Assembly: GCA_947652605.1 (NCBI GenBank)
Contig: OX393581.1
Span: 12,590,640-12,654,639, forward strand
Reading direction: 5' to 3'
Source of the DNA: Elmis aenea
Taxonomy: Eukaryota; Arthropoda; Insecta; Coleoptera; Elmidae
Length of the DNA stretch: 64,000 nt
Numbering within the stretch: the stretch's first letter is position 1; each line of letters opens with the position of its first letter. The position numbers and the translations under genes are program-made. The notes under the pieces are model-generated. The model was not told the origin of the DNA. It made no database searches and saw nothing but the letters and a program-made list of their open reading frames with translations. This document shows positions 46,300 to 56,589 of the stretch, in pieces.

Positions 46300-46428
46300 A
46301 TGGAAGATTTCGAAGAAAGATTGATCGAGGATGTGGCTGGTCATATAGCTATTTACTGGCTTGATTCTGAGGAGTACTGCAAAAAAGACAAACGAGCACA
46401 TTCGTGGAAAGATGTTGCGGCGGCTTGA
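46300..46428 (+). pseudogene. MADF-domain fragment (Harbinger accessory gene)
   Basis: A 42-codon frame reads MEDFEERLIEDVAGHIAIYW followed by a KKDKRAHSWKDVAAA stretch, matching the start of a MADF (Myb/SANT-like) DNA-binding domain (LIe.V..h..LYd...y...dk...aW..ia). Many PIF/Harbinger elements carry such a gene beside the nuclease. It stops before the domain is complete. Confidence 0.7.
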
Positions 46429-46534
46429 ATGTATTTATCGGGGTCCGTATCGAATTCTTTTCCAGTTTATGATTTATCTGCCGCAAATACTATCAAAGTT
46501 GTTTGGTGTCATTCGACACATTATGAAGAACTCG

Positions 46535-46777
46535 TCATGGTCGCTTTACTTGCAGACTTTGAATTTTTTTAAATAATCCATGCAATTGTCTCGTTCTGTA
46601 TATTTCTCTCAACCACCATTTACTATTCACACTTCCTAGTTTTGCCATCAAATCCAGATATGACAAAAACGCTAAATAAACTAGCAACAGAATCGACTCG
46701 GTCTCCATTTTAGAGTCAAATGTCAAGACGAGTTTTAAGTTTTGAAAAACTCGCATTGTGTTTGCAACGAGTTTCAA
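46535..46777 (-). pseudogene. Harbinger nuclease N-terminal fragment
   Basis: SVNSKWWLREIYRTRQLHG and the following FKKIQSLQVKR fit the N-terminal R/K-W-W-x-R block of HARBI1-like proteins. The frame runs out soon after, with no nuclease domain. Confidence 0.6.
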
Positions 46778-46826
46778 AGACCATTTTCGGTCTCCAACCC
46801 GAAACTCGCACTCTGTTTGGGCCTTA

Positions 46827-47789
46827 AACTACCTTTTTTGTAATGATCTAAATGTCATAAAACTGTAACAGAATATCAATAAATGATGTATATCTGGATA
46901 GATAAGGCTCTTGCTATTTTTAAATTAGTTTTGTGACCAGATTTGTGTAGATATAAAGTGAAATTTTAATTTTCTGTCCCAGAGTTATATGCCTCAGTCT
47001 CTAATTTCCTATATTTTGACCAAATGTATAGCGCAATAAATAAACAAGTTCGGATTTCGTTGGTCCAAACCGAACAATGCGACGCCTGATTTGAGTCCGG
47101 TCGGAGTTCGTTTATCCTACTCCTTGTTGACGCTAATTTATTATTTAACCTTCTCTAAAATATAAATTAGGTCCTAAGCGGGCTTTGTTTATATCTTTGT
47201 ACACATAAACCTAATGCCCTTATAATATGGTTGTTGATATTATATAATTAAAGCTTACACGTTTCCACCGTATCATGTGACAAGTGTTTATATAGTTATA
47301 TTTGTTTTGTTGTAATAACAACGTGAAAGTATCAGAGTTGGCTGAGTTTTCCGGAGCTACAACGTGCTACATGTAATAAGCGGTGTGTTCTCAGTAAATA
47401 TATTTGGTGCTTGGTTATGTGTATGTACGGGCAAAGTTGAAACTTACAACATCGAGTTATACTATTGTGTTCTCCAGTGAGAACTGGACGGTCTGTCGGA
47501 TGTATAATTATCTGTAGCATGCACCAAGAGATTCTGTATCATAGTCTTACCCTTATTAGACAAAAGCACGGTAATAATTTTCACTGTATGAAATTATACA
47601 GAAGTTTGTATGAACTACAATTGTTATATATCAGAATCGTATAATCATTAATGAGATCTTTAATCTCGTTTGTCTAAGCCTTTGTGCAACGAAAAATTTT
47701 ACGATATAGATAACTTTAGAATATAACAGTAATACCTGCTTACTTAACTTACTTAATTCATGGCCTATCTATTCTCACAGGTGTAACGC
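46827..47789. other. no feature seen
   Basis: AT-rich sequence. The 62-codon frame at 47332-47520 has no recognisable domain. Confidence 0.45.
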
Positions 47790-48780
47790 ATCTTTTCTTT
47801 TCTGGCGTTTTTTTTTTTGGTGTTTTTCTAGAGTTGCGTTTTTTTTGTGTTTTCCTCTTTTCTATTTACTTCCTTTCGCATGTCCTTTTTTATTGCTTGT
47901 GTCATTTCCGATGTCCTCTTGTTATCTTTTCTTATTACTTATTTTTTTAAATTTATTTTCGTTCTCGTGTCCTTTTTCATTGTCTGTATCGTTGACCTAA
48001 TATTTCTGTTATTCTTTACTATCAGTTGTTGGAGGTTGATGGTTTGTTCTTGTTTTATTTTCTTTCAACTTTTCCTGCTCCCTGTCCCATCTCCATTATT
48101 TTTCATTAATTGTGATCTTTTGATATCCTATTTTCGTTGTTCTTCCTTTCTGTCTCTCTTCTTCCGCTATTTGTTTTAGCTTCTTTTGATTTTCCAGTTC
48201 CTCCTTTGTCATTTCGTTGTTTATATTTATTATTTTTTGGAGTTGTTTAAGCTTATATTTCTTTTTCTTTACCTTTTCTTTTGCTAGTGATTTGACTAGT
48301 TCTAACTTACATGCTTTTGTACCTATCTGTATGGCGTTTTTAATCAGAACTTTTATACCTGTTCCTCTTTCAATGAGGTGTTCAAATTCATTAATAAGGT
48401 CTGTTTTGTTATCAGTTTTTATTTCCAAGCCTGTCACAACGATATTATTTTTGGTTCTATTTTTTTCCAGTCTTCTAACTCTATCTTCATCTTCTCTTTT
48501 ATTATCTTGTTTTCATTTTTCAGCAATTCGTTTTAGTTTCTTCAGTTCCTCTTGGTCATGTTTTATTTCTTTTATATCTCTCATTACTTCCTTGATCATG
48601 TTCATAAGGGTATCCGTTTTATCTTCTTTCTCTTTTTGAGGTGTCCTGTTATTCTTTTTGTTTTTTTAAACTCCCCTTTGATATGTCTTCTATGTCCCGT
48701 TTTCTTTTCGTTTTCGAATCCTCCGACGTATACTTGTCGCTCTCGAGATGTTTCGTTTCTTTCATATCTATCATTGTTTC
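47790..48780 (-). pseudogene. RTE-like retrotransposon ORF1 remnant
   Basis: The minus strand encodes a Lys/Glu-rich coiled-coil region (about 48780-48440, with stops) followed by an open stretch (48437-48096). That stretch has TGLEIKTDNKTDLINEFEHL, IGTKACKLELV and a terminal EEERQKGRTTKIGYQKITIN piece. This order (coiled coil, a V-TGL strand and IG-x-K-x-C segment, then EEREKGK-x-VKVGYQKI) matches the ORF1-like N-terminal part of insect RTE-type elements. Downstream endonuclease and RT are absent. The plus-strand frames here are mirror artefacts of biased composition. Confidence 0.65.
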
Positions 48781-48819
48781 TTTAACCCTTAAGTAGTGAG
48801 GTGAAATATGAGTTACGTT

Positions 48820-49486
48820 AAGGTAAGATCACACACAGCTACTTTTGCTGCGAAGCACATTAAAAAACTGCGCAACTAAAGTTGCGTGACGTGTGAACCC
48901 TACTGCAACCTACAAAGTAGCGACTGCAGTATGGCTGCCTGCAACTTTATTCGTGCTGCGCGCAACTCAAAAGTAGCCTTGTGTGAATGACATTTTTACT
49001 GAGTAGCGTCGCAGTAAAAAATATTTCGTGCGGTGAAACTTTTGCTGCAGAGCCCGTGCAGTTTTGTTTCGAAGTGAAAAGTGGGTGGTTTAACTGGTGA
49101 GTACAGGGTGGACCAAATTCGAATGTTTTATGGGGTATCTCGGTTACCGTAATAGATAGCGAAAATCTGATTTCGGTCTCTTGGGCTATTTTTGTTGAGA
49201 AAATAACGCCTGTGCAATTTGATTTTTTTTATCGGATTTTATTTTGGCACTACAGACGAAAAATTAAATTTTATCATTTTTGAAAATTTGCTATAACTTC
49301 TCTATTTATTAAATTAGAACAAAATGTTATGAAGGTTTTTTATACAGATTTTTATGCTCAATTTAAAACCAAAAGTAATTTTTTCTTAGCCTCTTTGACT
49401 TTTGAGATATGGAGTAAACTTACATTTTTTTAAAAATAGAAACCCTAGTTGGCCATGACTTTATGTGAAAGAGTATTTTTTTAGCC

Positions 49487-49521
<35 letters not shown>

Positions 49522-50181
49522 GTAAATTCTGCAACAGCTGCTACGTTTTTATCACTTACAAAGTAATATTCTAACATATTAAACTTTTCAAAGAGTTCAA
49601 ATTTAGCCAAGTTCACAATACTACAATAAACAGTTATAAAATACAAAATAATAGGTACACGGATTTGCTTTAAAGTTCGCAAAAAGTTTTTGTACAATGA
49701 TTCATCTCCTGACCTAGACATAACTCTTGCAGCAAGTTGTTAACAACTCCAGAGTTTTCTCGATTTCTAAACCAATCTCTAACCCAAATTCTTTTTCTCT
49801 TTAAATATCTTTGTCTACTTCTCCTTCTTTTTACAGTAAAATAACTGCTACAGAAGCTGCAACGTCCACCACTAGATCACTATTCATCACTGAGAAGATA
49901 GGGAAATAAACTCAAAAATCAAAGATTTGCTGTTAAAAATAATCACAAATGGGGCACCAAGTTGCACCCTGGACTGGAAGAAAACAGCTGAAGTAAAAGT
50001 AGCGCTATAGGTGTGAACAGCCCTGCAACTTTTTTGTACAGCTGCAACTTTTAAAGCAGCCGCAGCACAAAAAGCTGCGCGCAACGCGCTACTTTCGGTC
50101 AGTGTGTGAACCCGATATGCAACTTTTGCAGCCGCAATAAAAAAGATGCGTAACAAAAGTAGCTGTGTCTGACCTTACCTT
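48820..50181. mobile_element. PIF/Harbinger element with decayed nuclease
   Basis: Inverted ends AAGGTAAGATCACACACAGC / GCTGTGTCTGACCTTACCTT, with subterminal DNA rich in TTGCAGC / GCTGCAA words at both sides. Minus-strand translation near 49850-49680 gives RKRIWVRDWFRNRENSGVVN and DESLYKNFLRT in a neighbouring frame, the N-terminal block of HARBI1-like nucleases. An AT dinucleotide run lies at about 49498-49520. A second repeat end (TACAGGGTGGACC) lies at 49104, so a further insertion is likely inside. Confidence 0.7.
49550..49860 (-). pseudogene. Harbinger nuclease N-terminal relic
   Basis: The W-V-R-x-W...L-x-x-L...S-L-Y-x-N-F-L-R pattern of HARBI1-like proteins is spread across two frames with a frameshift near 49715. 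No catalytic DDE core follows. A 86-codon frame continues into the AT repeat without meaning. Confidence 0.6.
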
Positions 50182-50210
50182 GTAATGACGTGCGGTCACT
50201 GTGACCGCGC

Positions 50211-51439
50211 AGTTTTTACTATTGCAAAAAATTGAAAAAGAATATATTTTGTCCTAAAAATCAATAATAGTGTTTGTTTGGGTATTTTTCAATGTTTATT
50301 GATAAAAAAGACAATGTTTAGTATAAAGCCTTTTTATAAAATTAATAAAACCGAACACAGTGTAAAAATAACGCATTTTGCGTAAGTCAGCGGACTCCGT
50401 TTTTATTCGAGTTTGGCATTGACGAAACGTGATAAGTCCCGGTAAAACGAGGTTTTCATCGCCGCTATCTCAGCCAACAATAACACGTCCGACTCGTTTA
50501 AAATCCGAACTCAGCAGTAATAGCTAATACTCATAAAGAAGAAGAAGATTAAATAGGTATATTAATATTATTAATTGTTAATTATTACTTTACGTTTATT
50601 TTCTTTAATCAGTTTGAGGATTCGCGTATTAGTTTTGAGAGGTCCCAATTCCAAAAATTGGAGAAGTACTAGCCATAATCTAGGAGCTGTAAGTGAATAT
50701 TTTATCACACAACCCAGCAAGAACGAGTTAGTTTCGGAGCGCCACTGTTCAATTAAGTGTGAAATGGAGGTTAATAGTCCCGGTTGTAAATTGTCTCAAG
50801 AGCCGAGTCTTATTTAGACGATTCTCTCTTATTTATCTAGATTAGCCATCACTATAATCAATTCAGAAATAGTTTATCAGGTCGCTCATTAATTAAATTT
50901 GTGAATTATTGTGGCTTAACGACGCCTTTAATCATAGTAATAACGTAGTTTGATTTTGATGAAGCCATTTAGTGCTTGCAACAGAACATTAATTTGTTTT
51001 AACGTTAGCCCCATTCGATATTAATGATCTCGTAGTTGCGGTTAACTATTTAGAACCTAAATCAGCTTGCAACTTTCTGCATCTGATAGTTCCCTACTGG
51101 TGAAATTAAGTCGGCTATAAAGTCACGTTGCAACAGCCTCCCACTGGAGTCGTCTACTAATGGATTTTATATATGCACTGGAATAAACCGATTATAAACT
51201 TCGGACTGACCGCAGATAAAACTCTATTTTTAAAAGAGTACACTTTATATACCAATTCATTTTTATTGTTGTTAGTTTTAACGCTGCGCGAATGTTAAAT
51301 CAATGGAATTGTGAAATAATAGAAATTAGGATTCAGTATTCAAAGAAACGTTTTCAGATTTTCATTATCCACCTAAAGTTTAATATTTAATTAAATCATA
51401 CGAGGAGCATTTTTATATTCTCAGAATGGGAGGCTACCC
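50211..51439. other. no feature seen
   Basis: Mixed AT-rich DNA. The 80-codon frame at 50575-50817 has no recognisable domain. No element ends are clear. Confidence 0.45.
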
Positions 51440-51690
51440 CAAACAAAAATAGTACAGAAAAACACACTGACTGCTCAAGAAACCTAAAAATCAAAATCAT
51501 AGAAAAGAGAAAACTTAGAAAGAAATGGCAAGGCTCAAGATCACCACACAAAAATCCAACCTAAATAAGGTCGTAAAACAATTAAGAAACTAATAGATGA
51601 AGAAAAAACACTTAAATAGCAATTATGCCAGCAGTTATACCAACTATACCGCAGACTTACCTTTATCGCCAGATACTAAAACCGCAATTC
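51440..51690 (+). pseudogene. jockey-like non-LTR linker fragment
   Basis: Plus-strand translation near 51490-51650 gives IKIIEKRKLRKKWQGSRSPH and further KNT..IA pieces with stops. This resembles the K-R-x-L-R-x-x-W-Q-x-x-R-x-P segment between endonuclease and RT in jockey-clade proteins. Neither flanking domain is present. Confidence 0.5.
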
Positions 51691-51808
51691 AACAAATTTA
51701 AGATTTATATTTTGATATAAAAATCGCACATTTAGTCTTAACATTAGCACTATTAGATGCGCATTAATTTCATCTTTCTATTGGTACCATTACTTTCCTG
51801 TAAGTTAA

Positions 51809-53260
51809 CCCATTAAGGCCCACATTATTTTTTTTTGTTTTTTTTTTAAAGATATTTTAGTAACTTACTTCTTTGGTCTATATGAGCATATTACAATAAA
51901 AACTTTTTTGTCAGAATAATAGTTGCGGAGATATAGGCCGTCCTCATAAATGAGGACGCTGGCCGCTGAGAGTACTTTCGATAGCCGATAACGATGTATA
52001 ACAAATATAACAACATTGAGCTTTAGAGAGTTCGCTGTTCCAGTAAGTGTTAGCTGCAAAAGTAACTGGTAAGCACATAGGTCGACCATGTGCCAACCGT
52101 GCTCCATGTCCTTTTTTCAAATATGTCACAGCTATTTGTCTTCCAAAATCCTTGATGGATATTGAGATACTGCCGTGCACTAGTTTGTACAACAGCCATG
52201 CTTATTAAACGGGTGAACAAAGGCCAATACCATTTTTTTTTACCTCTGATAGCAATGGTATGTTTTTCTAATAGCCAGTCATGGTGATCCACCCCTCCCA
52301 TGAATTTGTTGTAAGCTTGAATGGCCGCAGGATGCTGAACGTTTATAGTTGTTTTTTGTTCGCGACTCTAACGCTGGACTTTCACCGTTGGCTTTACTTT
52401 ATCAAAATTAGTTGCTAGTGTTACTGAATTGTTATCATTTCATCTTATTTTTAGAATTTCATTTTTTTTAAAATCAAATTGATAGTCTATAAATCCTCTA
52501 GCTTGTTTTTGCATTTCTTTAGGTGTTATAATCTATTATCCCTTATTGTTCCGCTGCGCAAATTTTTTTCTCCCTTAGATATATTTAGATAGAGTTGGTC
52601 ATCATCTATAATTCTATACCTTATTCGTCGGTTAGTTCATCTACTTCTGGCGGTAAAGCAACAATGTCACATTCTATTTCTTCAGAGATAAGATATTCAA
52701 ATGCTTCTTCGACAGTTTTGAATATATTTTTATTCATATTTTCTATGGATTGAAAAGTACGATGCAAGATCAAATATACATGTAAGCACTATAAGTCATT
52801 CAAATATTTTAGCACAAACATGTACACTGCAATAAAAGTGTCCTCAAAATATAAAGCTCTAATTTAAAAAGATATCACAAACGCCCAGCGTCCTCACTTG
52901 AGGACAGGGAGATTAGAGGGTGTATAATTTAAAAACAAAATGAACAGACTATGCAAAATGTGTCTTAATATAATTTAGTATCGTTTTTGATTATAACTAT
53001 AACAAAAATAGTCACTTACGTAAAGTTTTGAGACTCGAAAAAGAAAAACGTAACGAACGGTATCTGGCTAATTAAAATCCGTCTGATTTGAACCAGTGCT
53101 ACTCAACAAGTATTTAAACTAAATGTATCTAATATGATTACCTGTCATCATTGGTACTTCATTTAACGAATAAAATGAAGTAATGGAAATTACGAAAAAA
53201 AAAAAAGTTTTGGAGCAAATATACGCTTGTCCTCAAAAGAGGACGCTGGGCGCTAATAGG
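51809..53260. mobile_element. piggyBac relic PB4
   Basis: TTAA at 51805-51808 and 53261-53264. The ends CCCATTAAGGCCCA and (complement) CCTATTAGCGCCCA are imperfect repeats. Palindromes: GTCCTCATAAATGAGGAC (51940-51957), GTCCTCACTTGAGGAC (52890-52905) and GTCCTCAAAAGAGGAC (53229-53244). The 52883-52905 block is an inverted copy of the right subterminal block. Total 1452 bp, with minus-strand transposase pieces. Confidence 0.88.
51865..52740 (-). pseudogene. piggyBac transposase, internally deleted
   Basis: The N-terminal piece at 52740-52624 reads KTVEEAFEYLISEEIECDIV then ALPPEVDELTDE, an acidic start typical of this lineage. After a gap comes the C-terminal catalytic piece near 52350-52110: AIQAYNKFMGGVDHHDWLLE (third catalytic block, GVDxxD) and KKKWYWPLFTRLISMAVV. 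The frame then shifts into ISISIKDFGRQIAVTYLKKG. The first two catalytic aspartates are deleted. Confidence 0.85.
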
Positions 53261-53264
53261 TTAA

Positions 53265-54659
53265 ATTGGCATGTAGGAATCCACGATAACGTTTAAAGCT
53301 TTAAAACAATGTTAACTCCTATTTTTAAGCTTGCAAGTGCACGCCCGGTATAGGGAAATAATGTGGTCGCTTAAAATGTAACTAAAAATTTACTGTAAAC
53401 TTTTTATATTGCGCTTTTTACATAAAACGTTTACTTACGCGGTTATGGCAGTGTTTCCAAGCTTTTAGCGTACTCTGTTTAATTATTTCAACAAAATAAT
53501 TACGAATTTTAAAGTTGTTTAATTCTCTTTATTAATTTTCTGTTTGCGGCGGTTCATTCTTTAATCGTTGTTTTTTTTGTACCATTCAAAATAATCTATA
53601 TTTACTCCCCTGTAGTTAACTCTTCTTTCCGCGTTTTAAAAACCTGCATTTTAAATTTTGTGCTTGTTAGCCACATAATGCATTACAGTAAATTCTTGCA
53701 CTTTGTGTTTAAAAGCTTTTCGAATGAGGAAATTCCCGTCATTTTCTATAAGCAACTCAGCGCTTGCTTGATGCTAGAGCAAGTCTAATGCATTTCAAAT
53801 TGAGGTAGAATTATAAAGTACAAAATCCTTCCATTATTTGAGAATGTAAAGTGCTTGTTATGTTTTGTGAAGGTAGTAACTGTTCTGGACGATAATGTCT
53901 ATCGCAGCGTAAAATTTTTCCACGAAAGTACTTTCGGTTTGAGTGATGCTTTTTGTTGTGAAAAACGTTGTCTCTTTAAAACCCCTTTGCGAGGAACAAA
54001 TTAAGTAATTTGCTTGAAAATAAAAGTCTTCTTTTAACTAATTATAATTAAAATTTTACTCTTAAAAATATGGAACAGATGGACCATTTATTATGAAACT
54101 GGTGTCCAATGTTCTTTGTGTCGAGATATTTAGTTCGACTTAAAAATTCTGGTAACGTTTACCAAGTTTCTTCACGCTTCTATGAATTTAAATTATAATG
54201 CTTAGTCAATTTTAAAAAGAAAGTAAAGGAATTAACTTAGTATTATAATTACACAACTTTTTCCCAATTTGTAACCCTTGAATTACCATTAACACAATGT
54301 TTTTATCTTCCACTGTACAATAGTTACAGACAAAATATAAAACGAAGTGTTCTGTAATTATATTATATTTTGGCTGTTGTAATATAGAGGGCAGCAAAAA
54401 TTCTTAATTTTTGGATTACAGATTTTTGAGCTTTCCAGCGATGAACGATTTCCGTGTTGCATGGTTCCATCATTGCATGATACCTGCGTTGAGTGATTCC
54501 AGCGTTGAACTATTCAAGATTCGAATGATTCTATCGGTTCCAATCTAAGCCCATTTAAAGTAATGTTATGCCCTTTGTTCTGTTATAACGATCATAGTTT
54601 TAGTTTTATTTGTATTTATTTTCATATTGATTTTTCCAATTCTTGGTTTAGAGTACCGG
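53265..54659. other. no feature seen
   Basis: AT-rich, no supportable gene. A short stretch at 54430-54540 has loosely repeated GCGTTGA / GATTCC words. Confidence 0.45.
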
Positions 54660-55542
54660 TAGAATGGGGCTACTTGGGACAGTTTCAACATTTAAAAGTG
54701 TGTACCACGTTCATTTTTTAATTAAAAACTTTGATTTTTTTTATGTAATTGGGTGAGGTGCCAATGAACAATATTCTATATATAAAATAAATATATATGT
54801 ATATATACAAGATACCAACAAAAAAAACTTTCTGTCCCAAGTAATACTTAAGACCGGGCAACTTGGGACACATATGAATTTCAGTAGTTTGACTCAAGTT
54901 TAGCCTATAAAGTCCTACTTGGGACAGTTATATTATATTTTTTATATTAAATTGATCTTTCACAATTATCCAACATGAAAAAAAATATCAAAAATAAAGA
55001 AAATAAAACTTTAATTCGCAACTTACAAAAATTTTAAACTAGACGATATTTTGATTGGAAAAATTTAAAAAATTGTACTACCTCTGTTTAAAAATGATTG
55101 TCTCATTTGTAAAAAAGTTTTTTAAAGCAGGATTCAATATATTAATTGAATTAAAAACTAATGAGACAATAATTTTTGAACAAAAATGTTCACCAAAACG
55201 GACAATCATTCGTTTTTGAACATAGGTAGTATTAAATAAAAAAATGAGATAAGTTATTCAAGACTTGATATTAAACGTATATTTTCAGAACAAAAGTACA
55301 AGAAAAATTTTAAACAGCTCTTAATTCGGCCATTTTATATTAATTTAAAAAAGTGGATGTAACAACTTACCGTATTGTAGTAATTTCAAAAACTGATTCG
55401 TTTTTTTAAGCTTATATGATACTTTTAAAACTCTACTAAGCAACTTTGATTATCTCAAAACTTGACAGTTGTAAACAAAATTTTTAGGTGAGAATATCAT
55501 TTTGTCCCAAGTTACCCTACTGTCCCAAGTTGCCCTATTCTA
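54660..55542. mobile_element. TIR element with repeated TGTCCCAAGT motif
   Basis: The ends TAGAATGGGGCTACTTGGGA and (complement) TAGAATAGGGCAACTTGGGA are inverted repeats. ACTTGGGACA or its complement occurs at least six times, all within about 270 bp of the ends: 54671, 54833, 54857, 54919, 55503 and 55521 regions. No transposase is seen. Flanking AGTACC / AGTATC may be a target duplication. Confidence 0.7.
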
Positions 55543-55553
55543 CAGTATCTAGA

Positions 55554-55896
55554 TTATGCTGCAATTTTTTTTTCTGTTTCCCCGACCAAGACCATGTTGT
55601 CTGCAAACATTAGCTCAGTTATGTTTATTTTTTCCATTTTCCAGCTACCTGGGCGAAACGGTTGTTTTACTTCTTTAATTACGCCATGTATAACAACTGT
55701 GAATAATAATGGACTGAGCACGCATCCTTGTTTTAAACCCTCTTTTGTTTCAAACTGTGCCGATTCTTCATTCTCGGTTCTTATAATAATTACCGTTTTT
55801 TCGTACATCGCTTTTATTACGTCGATTGTTTCTATTCCTATTACCTTGCTTCTTAGACCCCTCCATACGTCTTTTCTTTTGATTTTATCGAATCAC
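55554..55896 (-). pseudogene. RTE-like reverse transcriptase fragment
   Basis: Minus-strand translation: a FDKIKRKDVWRGL-type block at about 55890, then TKEGLKQGCVLSPLLFTVVI and ITELMFADNMVLVGETEK. The order and spacing match RT blocks of RTE-like elements. The catalytic motif reads FADN where F/Y-A-D-D is expected. Both neighbouring RT parts are missing. Fragment only. Confidence 0.85.
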
Positions 55897-56091
55897 ATAT
55901 AACATTGTGATAAAGGGAGTAAAATTTGATAAAAGCAGTAATGGAAAAATTTCTAGATTAAAATGAAATTTATATTTTATTAGATTATTTTATAATTTAG
56001 TCATCAGTTCTTTTACTGTTAGACCTGTTGAGTTGTGTTGGGATGACTTTTTTTATGTTTTTTTGTCTTGTGCTACATTTTTTCGTGTCCA

Positions 56092-56433
56092 GAACATTCT
56101 TCACCCACAATTCTTCGCTCACAATTCTTCGCCCACAATTCTTCGCCCACAATTCTTCGCCTCCACAATTCTTCGCCCACAATTCTTCGCCAACAATTCT
56201 TCGCCTCCACAATTCTTCGCTCACAATTCTTCGCCCACAATTCTTCGCCCACAATTCTTCGCCCACAATTCTTCGCCTCCACAATTCTTCGCCTCCACAA
56301 TTCTTCGCCCACAATTCTTCGCCTCCACAATTCTTCGCCCACAATTCTTCGCCGAATTGTGGGCGAAGAATTGTGGAGGCAAAGAATTGTGGGCGAAGAA
56401 TTGTGGGCGAAAAATAGTGGACGAAGAATGTTC
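56092..56433. mobile_element. foldback built of 15-bp tandem repeats
   Basis: Outer ends GAACATTCTTC / GAAGAATGTTC are inverted. The left arm (56101-56345) is about 16 tandem copies of a CCACAATTCTTCGCC unit with 2-3-bp spacer variants. The short right arm (56352-56420) is the same unit inverted. The turn is at 56334-56363 (CGCCCACAATTC-TTCGCC-GAATTGTGGGCG). Because the unit is mostly 15 bp and stop-free, frames of 129-196 codons open on both strands and do not represent proteins. The design recalls Drosophila FB elements. Confidence 0.8.
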
Positions 56434-56439
56434 CTAGAT

Positions 56440-56587
56440 CCAGATTTTTTATGTCTTTCCATTTGATGTTCGTAACCATTGCTGCTTTTTTAACTTCGTC
56501 TTGCCAGGTTTTTCTCGGGCCACTCCTTTTGTTTTTTCCTTGTGATCTTGCTTCATAAGGTTTTCTGGTTAACCTTTTTTCTTTCAT
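56440..56587 (-). pseudogene. RTE-like C-terminal tail fragment
   Basis: Reads KNKRSGPRKTWQDEVKKAAM then NIKWKDIKNL, the G-x-P-R-K-T-W-x-D-E-V tail of RTE-like proteins. On the minus strand it lies before the RT fragment at 55554-55896, so the two are not in natural order and are probably separate or rearranged pieces. The foldback interrupts it. Confidence 0.7.
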
Positions 56588-56589
56588 CC

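Larger units (their letters stand above)
46230..46823. mobile_element. PIF/Harbinger fragment with divergent MADF and nuclease genes
   Basis: The right end reads CTCTGTTTGGGCC followed by TTA (46824-46826), with repeated CGAGTTT words inside, a form seen in insect Harbinger ends. A plus-strand MADF fragment (46300-46428) and a minus-strand nuclease fragment (46535-46777) face away from the usual shared middle in a shortened arrangement. The left end is not identifiable. Confidence 0.6.
48786..50210. mobile_element. probable piggyBac end PB5, split by a Harbinger element
   Basis: TTAA at 48782-48785 is followed by CCCTTAAGTAGTGAGGTG. After removing 48820-50181 the sequence resumes with the palindrome GCGGTCACTGTGACCGC (50192-50208), the design seen at the ends of the other piggyBac elements here. 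I could not find the opposite end, so this is tentative. Confidence 0.45.

Noticed and set aside
48217..48785. Plus-strand hydrophobic frames of 77-140 codons that look like membrane proteins
   Set aside because: They are antisense to a Lys/Glu-rich ORF1 relic; the hydrophobicity is a mirror of A-rich coding on the other strand.
55997..56587. Frames of 129-196 codons on both strands rich in a repeated FFAHNSSP-like or EELWAKNCG-like pattern
   Set aside because: They arise from stop-free 15-bp tandem repeats in a foldback. Only the first part of the minus-strand frame is a real (retrotransposon) relic.
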